This document shows, in pieces, positions 7,603-13,962 of a stretch of DNA of 14,491 nt. Numbering within the stretch: the first letter of the stretch is position 1; every line of letters starts with the position of its first letter. This DNA is from Thiosulfativibrio sp964601165. Lineage in GTDB: Bacteria > Pseudomonadota > Gammaproteobacteria > Thiomicrospirales > Thiomicrospiraceae. The stretch covers positions 1-14,491 of the forward strand of contig CAZRMK010000052.1 in the NCBI GenBank assembly GCA_964601165.1, read 5' to 3'. A model generated the notes under the pieces. That model saw nothing but the letters and a program-made list of their open reading frames with translations. It was not told where the DNA came from and searched no databases. The position numbers and the translations under genes are program-made.

Positions 7603-10600
7603 TAATCTTGCTCCAGCTCAATATCTATACCAAGGGCACGAATTTCTTTTCTTAAAACGCTGAAAGATTCAGGTATTCCAGGTTCCATATACTCATTACC
7701 ATCAACAATATTTTTATACATTCTAGTACGTCCACTCAAATCATCAGACTTAACAGTTAACATTTCTTGCAAAGTAAAAGCCGCTCCATAAGCTTCAAGA
7801 GCCCATACTTCCATTTCACCAAAACGCTGCCCTCCAAACTGTGCTTTACCACCTAGAGGCTGCTGAGTTACTAAACTATAAGGCCCTGTAGAACGTGCAT
7901 GCATCTTGTCATCAACTAAATGGTTCAGTTTAAGATAATACATATAACCAACCGTAACAGGGCGATCAAAAGCCTCACCTGTTAAACCATCATATAAAGT
8001 CATTTGACCAGATTCAGGCAAATCTGCTAGGCGTAACATCGACTTAATTTGCTCTTCAGAAGCTCCGTCAAAAACAGGAGATGCTAAAGGAACACCTTTT
8101 CTTAAGTTGCCTGATAGCTCAATAATTTCATTATCACTAAAGCTTTCAAAATCAACACTCTGCCCCTGAGATTCGTTATAAATCTGATGTAAAAACCCTC
8201 GAATTTCTTTAATATCAGCATGTTGCTTTAACATAGCATCAATCTTAACACCCAGCCCTTCCGCTGCAAGACCTAAGTGTGTTTCTAATATTTGACCGAC
8301 ATTCATACGCGATGGAACACCTAGAGGATTAAGACAAATGTCAACTGGGCGACCATTTTCATCATAAGGCATATCTTCAACTGGACAAATACGCGATATA
8401 ACGCCCTTATTGCCGTGGCGACCTGCCATTTTATCTCCTGGCTGGATGCGACGTTTAATAGCAACATAAACTTTAACCATTTTGATAACACCAGGAGCAA
8501 GATCATCGCCCTGAGTTAGCTTTTTACGCTTCTCTTCAAATACAGTATTTAATTCATCACGCTTAGACTTCAACTGAGATTCTGTAGTTTCTAAGTAACG
8601 GACCATTTCTTCATCTGCTACATTTAAACTAAACCACTTGGATTTATCTATTTTAGTCAATTCAGAAGAGGTTAACTTTGTACCATCAACTAGCTCTTTA
8701 CCAACTAACAAAACCTCCATTCGATCATAAGAATCTGCTTCAACAATCTTATATTGCTCATCAATATCCTTACGTACTTTTTGCAATTCCTCTTCTTGAA
8801 TAGCAACACCACGAGCATCTTTTTTCTCTCCTTCTCGTGTGAACACTTGAACATCAATAACCGTTCCTTCAATGCCTTTAGTAACACGCAGTGAAGTATC
8901 TTTTACATCAGATGCTTTTTCACCAAAAATTGCACGTAGCAGTTTCTCTTCTGGCGTTAACTGAGTTTCTCCTTTTGGGGTTATCTTACCAACAAGAATA
9001 TCTCCTTGCTTAACCTCGGCACCCACATAAACAATACCACACTCATCCAAACGAGAAAGAGCAGACTCTCCAACATTAGGAATATCTGCTGTTACTTCTT
9101 CTGAGCCTAATTTGGTATCACGAGCCAAACAAGTTAGCTCCTCTATGTGTATGGTTGTGTATCTATCTTCCTCCACAACACGCTCCGAAACCAAAATAGA
9201 ATCTTCAAAATTATAACCATTCCAAGGCATAAATGCGATACGCATATTTTGCCCCAACGCCAACTCACCTAAATCAGTAGAAGGCCCGTCAGCTAACACA
9301 TCACCTCGTACAATAGTATCTCCTGACTTTACAATAGGTTTCTGATTAATACAGGTATTTTGATTAGAGCGTTGATATTTGATTAGGTTATAAATATCAA
9401 CACCTGAGCGACCTTCAATCACTTCATCAGCATTAACTTTAACCACAATACGACTTGAATCAGAGGATAAAATTTCTCCACCGCGCTCTGCCACCACAGT
9501 AACACCCGAGTCTGCCGCTACAATCTTTTCAATTCCCGTTCCAACTAAAGGCTTGTCCGCTTTTAAAGTAGGAACCGCTTGACGTTGCATATTGGCTCCC
9601 ATTAAAGCTCGGTTAGCATCATCATGCTCAAGAAAAGGAATTAAAGACGCTGCAACAGAAACAATCTGTTTAGGAGAAACATCCATGTAATTAACGTCTT
9701 TTGAAGCAGATAGACAAAATTCATTATTGTGTCGGGCTGAGACAAGATCTTCAGTTAACTCTCCCTTATCATTAACGTCAACACTTGCTTGAGCAATTAC
9801 AAACTGAGACTCATCAATCGCCGAAACATAGTCAACTTGGTCGGTTACTTTGCCTTTAACTACCTTACGATAAGGAGTTTCTAAAAAACCATACTTATTG
9901 GTTTTTGCATAAATCGCTAAAGTATTAATTAAACCAATATTTGGCCCTTCTGGCGTTTCAATTGGGCATAAACGTCCATAATGCGTTGGATGAACATCAC
10001 GCACTTCAAATCCTGCACGCTCACGCGTTAATCCTCCTGGCCCTAAAGCTGACACACGGCGCTTATGAGTAACTTCTGAAAGCGGGTTAACTTGATCCAT
10101 AAACTGTGAAAGTTGACTGGAACCAAAAAACTCTTTAACAGCCGCAGAGACAGGCTTGGCATTAATTAAATCTTGTGGTAACAAACTATCGGTTTCAGCT
10201 TGGTTCAATCTCTCTTTAACTGCTCTCTCCACACGGATTAGTCCGACACGAAATGCGTTTTCTGCCATTTCACCTACGGCACGAATACGACGATTTCCAA
10301 GCGTATCAATATCGTCGACCAGACTTGAACCATTACGAATATTAATCAACTCTCGCACCACTTCAATAATATCTTGATTTTCTAAAATCACTTTAGAATC
10401 GTCTGTCTTTTGCCCCAAACGACGATTTAATTTCATTCGACCCACAGCAGACAAATCATAACGTGCATCATCGAAAAACAAGCTGTTAAATAAGGCTTCC
10501 GAGGAATCTTTTGTCGGTGGCTCACCAGGTCGCATCATGCGATAAATTTCAATTTGAGCTTCTAACTTAGAGGTCGTTGAATCAAGATTTAAAGTATCAG

Positions 10601-11660
10601 AAATATAAGGACCCTGCTTAATCTCATCAAGATACAGCAATGAAAGATCAACTTTATCAAGTCCTGAAATAGATTCTAAAAGCTCCGCTGTGATGACTGC
10701 ATTGGCTCGTGCCAAAAGCTCTCCAGAGCTTTTATCTGTGACCCCTGAAGCTAAAACTTTTCCTAATAAAAAATCTTCAGGAAGAACAGCTGTTTTAACG
10801 CCTGCTTCTTTTAATTGGTTAATCGCTCTAGCAGTAATTCTTTTACCAGATTGAACTATTTTCTTACCTTTAACTGCTATATCAAAAACAGCCACCTCAC
10901 CTTTAATCTGTTCAAAATTCAATACTAAAGAATATTTGCCCTTTTTAGCCTTAACAGAAATAGTTTCAAAAAATTCCTTTAAAATTTGTTCATTGTTATA
11001 ACCCATCGCTCGCAACAAAATAGAGACCGGAAGCTTTCTGCGCCTATCAATACGCACAAAAATACAATCATTATGATCAAATTCAAAATCTAACCACGAA
11101 CCACGATAAGGAATAATACGAGAATTGAATAATACTTTTCCTGAAGAGTGCGACTTACCCTTATCACTATCAAAAATAACTCCAGGCGAGCGGTGTAACT
11201 GGGTCACAATAACCCGTTCCGTACCATTAATAACGAAAGTTCCATTATCTGTCATTAAAGGCATGTCGCCTAAATACACTTCTTGCTCTTTAACATCTTT
11301 AACTGGACGCTTGCCAGCTGGTGCATCCTTATCAAACAAGACTAAACGCATTTTGACACGCAAGGGTGCCGCATAAGTTACTCCACGTTGCTTGCACTCT
11401 CTAACATCAAACTCAGTATCTCCTAACAGATAGCTGACATACTCAAGGTTTGCTGTTCCTGCAACACCATGAATAGGAAAAACTGAACTAAAGGCCGAAT
11501 GAAGTCCTTGAAGGCTTCTCTCTAACGGCTTCTTGTCCTTTTGCAAAAAGTCATGAAAAGAACCCTTTTGCAATGAAAGTAAGTAAGGAACTTCAAGTGA
11601 TGAAGCCTTGGTTGAAAAATCTTTACGGAGACGTTTCTTTTCAGTTAAAGAATAGGCCAT
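7602..11660 (-). CDS. rpoB: DNA-directed RNA polymerase subunit beta
   Basis: Beta, 1352 aa (E. coli 1342), which shares the catalytic centre with beta' and forms the rifampicin pocket. It starts MAYSLTEKKRLRKDF after AGAGG 7-8 nt upstream. The rifampicin region begins GSSQLSQFMDQVNPLSE at residue 513; Asp522, His532 and Ser537 (E. coli 516, 526, 531) are wild type, while residue 524 is Val where E. coli has Asn518. The active-site segment PGDKMAGRHGNKGV carries Lys1077 and Lys1085 (E. coli 1065, 1073). A coiled, charged insertion before KLTQGDDLAPG corresponds to the proteobacterial SI2 region. It is separated from rplL by 294 nt containing an attenuator and a MITE-like repeat, and overlaps rpoC by one base. 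Confidence 0.99.
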   Translation of the reverse strand: MAYSLTEKKRLRKDFSTKASSLEVPYLLSLQKGSFHDFLQKDKKPLERSLQGLHSAFSSVFPIHGVAGTANLEYVSYLLGDTEFDVRECKQRGVTYAAPLRVKMRLVLFDKDAPAGKRPVKDVKEQEVYLGDMPLMTDNGTFVINGTERVIVTQLHRSPGVIFDSDKGKSHSSGKVLFNSRIIPYRGSWLDFEFDHNDCIFVRIDRRRKLPVSILLRAMGYNNEQILKEFFETISVKAKKGKYSLVLNFEQIKGEVAVFDIAVKGKKIVQSGKRITARAINQLKEAGVKTAVLPEDFLLGKVLASGVTDKSSGELLARANAVITAELLESISGLDKVDLSLLYLDEIKQGPYISDTLNLDSTTSKLEAQIEIYRMMRPGEPPTKDSSEALFNSLFFDDARYDLSAVGRMKLNRRLGQKTDDSKVILENQDIIEVVRELINIRNGSSLVDDIDTLGNRRIRAVGEMAENAFRVGLIRVERAVKERLNQAETDSLLPQDLINAKPVSAAVKEFFGSSQLSQFMDQVNPLSEVTHKRRVSALGPGGLTRERAGFEVRDVHPTHYGRLCPIETPEGPNIGLINTLAIYAKTNKYGFLETPYRKVVKGKVTDQVDYVSAIDESQFVIAQASVDVNDKGELTEDLVSARHNNEFCLSASKDVNYMDVSPKQIVSVAASLIPFLEHDDANRALMGANMQRQAVPTLKADKPLVGTGIEKIVAADSGVTVVAERGGEILSSDSSRIVVKVNADEVIEGRSGVDIYNLIKYQRSNQNTCINQKPIVKSGDTIVRGDVLADGPSTDLGELALGQNMRIAFMPWNGYNFEDSILVSERVVEEDRYTTIHIEELTCLARDTKLGSEEVTADIPNVGESALSRLDECGIVYVGAEVKQGDILVGKITPKGETQLTPEEKLLRAIFGEKASDVKDTSLRVTKGIEGTVIDVQVFTREGEKKDARGVAIQEEELQKVRKDIDEQYKIVEADSYDRMEVLLVGKELVDGTKLTSSELTKIDKSKWFSLNVADEEMVRYLETTESQLKSKRDELNTVFEEKRKKLTQGDDLAPGVIKMVKVYVAIKRRIQPGDKMAGRHGNKGVISRICPVEDMPYDENGRPVDICLNPLGVPSRMNVGQILETHLGLAAEGLGVKIDAMLKQHADIKEIRGFLHQIYNESQGQSVDFESFSDNEIIELSGNLRKGVPLASPVFDGASEEQIKSMLRLADLPESGQMTLYDGLTGEAFDRPVTVGYMYYLKLNHLVDDKMHARSTGPYSLVTQQPLGGKAQFGGQRFGEMEVWALEAYGAAFTLQEMLTVKSDDLSGRTRMYKNIVDGNEYMEPGIPESFSVLRKEIRALGIDIELEQD

Positions 11661-11682
11661 TGATTACCTCTAGATCTATTAG

Positions 11683-11704
11683 ATGACAAATTTATTTTCG
11701 TCAT
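11683..11704 (-). other. Hairpin just upstream of the rpoB ribosome binding site
   Basis: The leader RNA can pair AUGACGAA with UUUGUCAU, 8 bp with one G-U and a 6-nt loop. It ends about 10 nt before the AGAGG of rpoB. It is A-U rich and has no U-tract, so it is not a terminator. It could affect ribosome access or mRNA stability; no function is known from the sequence. Confidence 0.35.
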
Positions 11705-11731
11705 ACTTAATTAAAATGCACAAAACTGTAA

Positions 11732-11736
11732 TAACA
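11732..11736. repeat. Left TAACA target-site duplication of copy A
   Basis: TAACA directly abuts the left end of the 55-bp inverted-repeat element and is repeated exactly at 11792-11796 after its right end. A 5-bp perfect direct repeat at both borders is consistent with insertion by a DDE-type transposase, but one 5-bp match could also occur by chance. Confidence 0.55.
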
Positions 11737-11791
11737 CCTAAATCCTGCAAGTGCTTGCACTCTATATGCATAATCACTTGCAGGATTTAGG
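11737..11791. mobile_element. MITE-like inverted repeat, copy A (55 bp) in the rplL-rpoB spacer
   Basis: The element is 55 bp and non-coding. Its ends are a perfect 17-bp inverted repeat, CCTAAATCCTGCAAGTG at the left and its exact complement at the right, with a 21-bp centre. It is flanked on both sides by the same 5 bp, TAACA (11732-11736 and 11792-11796), as expected for a target-site duplication. Its reverse complement matches copy B (12446-12530) over the first 37 bp (34 identical) and the last 18 bp (17 identical). Terminal repeats, flanking duplication and a second copy together indicate a miniature transposable element with no coding capacity, moved by a transposase elsewhere. As RNA it forms a strong long hairpin between the attenuator and rpoB. 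Confidence 0.72.
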
Positions 11792-11796
11792 TAACA
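11792..11796. repeat. Right TAACA target-site duplication of copy A
   Basis: This is the partner of TAACA at 11732-11736. Because the duplicated site ends in A and begins with T, the inverted repeat seems one base longer (18 bp) if the flanks are included; the 17-bp reading is preferred because copy B shares only those 17. Confidence 0.55.
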
Positions 11797-11840
11797 GAAT
11801 AAACAGAATCTCTAATCACACTTTTACACACTGTCATAAA

Positions 11841-11870
11841 CAAGAAAAGGCCAACGTAAAAACGCCAGCC
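11841..11870 (-). terminator. Attenuator-like terminator between rplL and rpoB
   Basis: The transcript can form an 8-bp stem, GGCUGGCG with CGUUGGCC (three G-U pairs), around the loop UUUUUA (11849-11870), followed directly by UUUUCUU. This is a moderate intrinsic terminator. In E. coli a partial terminator in the same spacer lets only a fraction of transcripts from the abundant stalk genes continue into rpoBC; the position here fits that role. The strength is reduced by the G-U pairs and the interrupted U-tract, as expected for an attenuator that must allow read-through. Confidence 0.65.
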
Positions 11871-11890
11871 ATTTCATGCTCCTAATGAGC

Positions 11891-11923
11891 GTACACGAAA
11901 TAATTTATCAACTTATTCCGTAC
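11891..11923 (-). other. Hairpin after rplL, possible mRNA processing site
   Basis: About 30 nt after the rplL stop the RNA can pair GUAC and GGAAUAA with UUAUUUC and GUAC, an 11-bp stem with a 2-nt bulge on the 3' side, one G-U and a 9-nt loop. There is no U-tract. In E. coli RNase III cuts within the rplL-rpoB spacer; this stem is one candidate here, the MITE-like hairpin at 11737-11791 another. A CTCTTAAGAG palindrome lies just beside it at 11929-11938. Confidence 0.35.
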
Positions 11924-11954
11924 ATACTCTCTTAAGAGCCCTCAAAAGTTAATT

Positions 11955-12326
11955 TTATTTAACTTCGGCTGGAATACCTGCATCACTAAGATCTTTAGCA
12001 AGTGCTTCCGCTTCTTCTTTAGACACCGCTTCTTTAAGAGTAAATGGAACAGACTCAACCGCAGACTTAGCTTCTTTAAGACCAAGACCTGTTGCTGCAC
12101 GTACCGCTTTAATAGCTGCAATTTTATTATCACCAGCACCAGTAAGAATAACATCAAACTCAGTTTGCTCTTCAACTGCTCCGCCTGCATCCCCTCCTGA
12201 ACTAGCAACTGCAACCGCTGCGGCAGACACGCCAAACTTCTCTTCCATTGCTGCAACTAGCTCAACAACTTCCATTACTGACATATTGGCAACTGCTTCT
12301 AAAATATCTTCTTTTGTTATAGACAT
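11955..12326 (-). CDS. rplL: 50S ribosomal protein L7/L12
   Basis: L7/L12, 123 aa, the multicopy stalk protein that recruits and activates translational GTPases such as EF-Tu and EF-G. The N-terminal dimerisation domain (about 1-32) reads MSITKEDILEAVANMSVMEV. An Ala/Gly-rich hinge spans about 35-52, and the C-terminal factor-binding domain (53-123) carries the conserved KIAAIKAVRAATGLGLKEAK (68-87). The reading frame stays open upstream to a TTG, but the ATG at 12326 is chosen because it starts the conserved sequence and has AGGAG (12333-12337) 6 nt before it. It is 213 nt after rplJ, a gap enlarged by a MITE-like element, and is followed by the rpoB attenuator region. Confidence 0.98.
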   Translation of the reverse strand: MSITKEDILEAVANMSVMEVVELVAAMEEKFGVSAAAVAVASSGGDAGGAVEEQTEFDVILTGAGDNKIAAIKAVRAATGLGLKEAKSAVESVPFTLKEAVSKEEAEALAKDLSDAGIPAEVK

Positions 12327-12332
12327 GATAAT

Positions 12333-12337
12333 CTCCT
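12333..12337 (-). promoter_or_regulatory. Ribosome binding site deciding the rplL start
   Basis: AGGAG with a 6-nt spacer to the ATG at 12326. The in-frame extension beginning with TTG at 12356 would add ten residues absent from the L7/L12 family, and its only purine run is immediately adjacent to the TTG, so it is not preferred. Confidence 0.85.
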
Positions 12338-12445
12338 GAAATTCATTTTTCTCCAAATCCTTATCTAAAAATAAACACGCGATGTTAAAATCACCAACAC
12401 ATCCATTTTAAATTCAAGGCAAGAGCTGATTTGTTACGATTTTAA

Positions 12446-12530
12446 CCTAAATACTGCAAGTGATTGTGCATACAGAGTGCAAACTATTGATTTGTACTAT
12501 ATATGTGTGCAAGCACTTGCAAGATTTAGG
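12446..12530. mobile_element. MITE-like inverted repeat, copy B (85 bp) in the rplJ-rplL spacer
   Basis: The terminal inverted repeats are CCTAAATACTGCAAGTG at the left and CACTTGCAAGATTTAGG at the right, pairing at 15 of 17 positions. In this orientation the element equals the reverse complement of copy A, with 34 of the first 37 and 17 of the last 18 bases identical, plus 30 extra bp between them (12483-12512). The flanks are TTTAA (12441-12445) and CTTAA (12531-12535), a 4-of-5 match that may be a decayed 5-bp target duplication. It begins 10 nt after the rplJ stop and has no open reading frame. It is more diverged at its ends than copy A, so probably an older insertion. Confidence 0.66.
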
Positions 12531-12539
12531 CTTAATGCT

Positions 12540-13037
12540 CTAAGCAGCTTCTTCTTTCTGCTCTTTAACGGCAACCAACCCACGTGCTAACTTAGCAACA
12601 GGTTCTTTCATAACATATAGTAATTTACTTATTGCTTCATCATAGGTAGGTAATGCTGCAATAACACTTAATTGCCCTGCATCCATTACACCTTCACCAA
12701 TTGACAATGACCGAACAACTAATGCTTCATTTGCTTTCGCAAAATCTTTAAAGACTCGAGCTGCATTGCCTAGTTCTTCACCAGAAAAGGCAAAAACTAA
12801 AGGCCCTTTAAAGGTCTCAGCCATATCTTCAAACTTAGTTCCCTCAACAGCACGACGAGCAAGGGTGTTTTTTACAACACGAACTTGAACTCCAGCCACA
12901 CGAGCATTAGCACGAAGTTGAGTCATTTGGCCAACACTCAACCCACGATACTCAGCTGCGACCATTGAACCCGCTCCTGCAGCAACTGCAGCAACTTCTT
13001 CAACGACTCGCTTTTTATCTTCGATATTAAGAGCCAT
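12540..13037 (-). CDS. rplJ: 50S ribosomal protein L10 (stalk base)
   Basis: L10, 165 aa, exactly the E. coli length. It binds 23S rRNA at the GTPase-associated centre and its C-terminal helix carries the L7/L12 dimers. The N-terminal domain reads MALNIEDKKRVVEEVAAVA, followed by the rRNA-binding region with AEYRGLSVGQMTQLR and RVVKNTLARRAVEG; the C-terminal helix YVMKEPVAKLARGLVAVKEQ is present. An upstream in-frame ATG at 13052 would add MFGGY, but GGAGG lies inside that extension, 4 nt before the ATG at 13037, which fixes the start. It is preceded by an L10 leader RNA and followed by rplL, its partner in the stalk. The stop is TAG. Confidence 0.98.
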   Translation of the reverse strand: MALNIEDKKRVVEEVAAVAAGAGSMVAAEYRGLSVGQMTQLRANARVAGVQVRVVKNTLARRAVEGTKFEDMAETFKGPLVFAFSGEELGNAARVFKDFAKANEALVVRSLSIGEGVMDAGQLSVIAALPTYDEAISKLLYVMKEPVAKLARGLVAVKEQKEEAA

Positions 13038-13041
13038 ATAA

Positions 13042-13046
13042 CCTCC
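13042..13046 (-). promoter_or_regulatory. Ribosome binding site deciding the rplJ start
   Basis: GGAGG(T) ends 4 nt before the ATG at 13037. It overlaps codons of the longer reading frame that begins at 13052, so that frame is not the gene start. The hairpin at 13055-13076 ends 8 nt upstream of this site. Confidence 0.88.
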
Positions 13047-13054
13047 AAACAATC

Positions 13055-13173
13055 TGATAGGAAATGATACCTATCAAACTCTTCCATCTACGCAGGTTTA
13101 AAACTATTAAGAATATAAACTATACATTCACCTGCGGTCTGCGATGGGTGCTCTCAAAAAATCAAGGAGACCC
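13055..13173 (-). promoter_or_regulatory. L10 leader RNA (autoregulatory site of the rplJ-rplL unit)
   Basis: The core is an outer stem CCAUC/GAUGG (13143-13147 with 13084-13088), an asymmetric internal loop GCAGAC opposite UA, and an inner stem CGCAGG/CCUGCG (13131-13136 with 13091-13096). This is the kink-turn that binds L10 or the L10(L12)4 complex in E. coli, whose leader as I recall it has the same AGACCGCAGGUG and CCUGCGUAGA strings with CCGUC/GACGG as the outer stem, a compensatory change. A further 7-bp stem UGAUAGG/CCUAUCA (13055-13076) stands directly before the ribosome binding site, and an upstream stem (13146-13173) shares two bases with the kink-turn stem. Excess L10-L7/L12 is expected to repress rplJ and rplL translation here. 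Confidence 0.88.
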
Positions 13174-13199
13174 ATTTCGCAATCTACAAAACAACACAT

Positions 13200-13228
13200 T
13201 TCATAGAAATTTTTCTATTTTTGCACAA
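13200..13228 (-). promoter_or_regulatory. Weak candidate promoter upstream of the L10 leader
   Basis: TTGTGC (13223-13228, 3/6) and TATGAA (13200-13205, 4/6) are 17 nt apart in an A/T-rich stretch, at a place where E. coli has a promoter for rplJL-rpoBC. The match is poor and an ATAGAAA/TTTCTAT inverted repeat overlaps the spacer. It is included only because of position and spacing. Confidence 0.22.
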
Positions 13229-13261
13229 AAACTCCGCTAGACCTTGGCACAAAAGTGAGCA

Positions 13262-13957
13262 TTAGTCTTGCAAAGAAGACTGATCTATCGTCAAACCCGG
13301 CCCCATAGTGCTAGAAATAGATACTTTTTTAAGATAAATACCTTTGGCAACAGCGGGCTTAGCTTTAATTAAATCTTCAAGTAAAGCATTTAAATTTTCT
13401 TTTAATTTTTCTGGCGCAAAGGAAACCGTACCGATTGAACCGTGAACAATACCTGCCTTATCGGCACGAAAACGAACTTGACCAGACTTGGCTTTTTTAA
13501 TAGCTCCAACCACATCAGGAGTTACCGTACCAGTCTTAGGATTAGGCATTAAACCACGAGGCCCTAAAACCTGACCCAACATACCAACCACTCTCATCGC
13601 ATCTGGAGAGGCAATAACAACATCAAAATCCATCATACCGCCCTTGACTTCAGCGGCAAGGTCTTCCATGCCGACGAACTCTGCCCCTGCTTCTTTAGCA
13701 GCCGCTTCATTGGCTTCTCCTGTGAAAACGGCTACCCTTACATCTTTACCAGTTCCATTAGGCATCACTGTTGCTCCACGCACAACCTGATCAGACTTGC
13801 GAGGATCAATCCCTAGTTTAATTGCCACATCAACTGACTCTGAAAACTTAGAAGTTGCTAATTCAGAAATTAAAGAAAAACCTTCAATTACATCATAAGC
13901 CTTACCGATTTCTACTTTTTCCGCATATACTTTTTGTTTTTTTGTTAACTTTGCCAT
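13262..13957 (-). CDS. rplA: 50S ribosomal protein L1
   Basis: L1, 231 aa (E. coli 234), the mobile stalk protein near the E site that contacts deacylated tRNA during translocation. The family signature LGPRGLMPNPKTGTVT is at 131-146, and the rRNA-binding STMGPG motif is at about 216-221 near the C-terminus. It starts 5 nt after the rplK stop, and its Shine-Dalgarno AAGGG lies in the last codons of rplK, so the two are likely translationally coupled. In E. coli L1 also represses rplK-rplA translation by binding the rplK leader. The gene is intact and ordinary; a 224-nt gap with the L10 leader follows. Confidence 0.98.
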   Translation of the reverse strand: MAKLTKKQKVYAEKVEIGKAYDVIEGFSLISELATSKFSESVDVAIKLGIDPRKSDQVVRGATVMPNGTGKDVRVAVFTGEANEAAAKEAGAEFVGMEDLAAEVKGGMMDFDVVIASPDAMRVVGMLGQVLGPRGLMPNPKTGTVTPDVVGAIKKAKSGQVRFRADKAGIVHGSIGTVSFAPEKLKENLNALLEDLIKAKPAVAKGIYLKKVSISSTMGPGLTIDQSSLQD

Positions 13958-13962
13958 ATCAA

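Noticed and set aside
11942..12256. 104-codon frame overlapping rplL
   Set aside because: It is an out-of-frame shadow, rich in Leu, Lys and Gln, of the unmistakable L7/L12 coding sequence.
12446..12530. Promoter inside MITE copy B (TTGCAA with TATAGT, minus strand)
   Set aside because: The spacing is only 15 nt and A/T-rich inverted repeats easily give such matches; no support beyond the boxes.
11737..12530. CRISPR or tandem-repeat interpretation of the two repeats
   Set aside because: There are only two copies, in opposite orientations, about 650 bp apart with rplL between them and no regular spacers.
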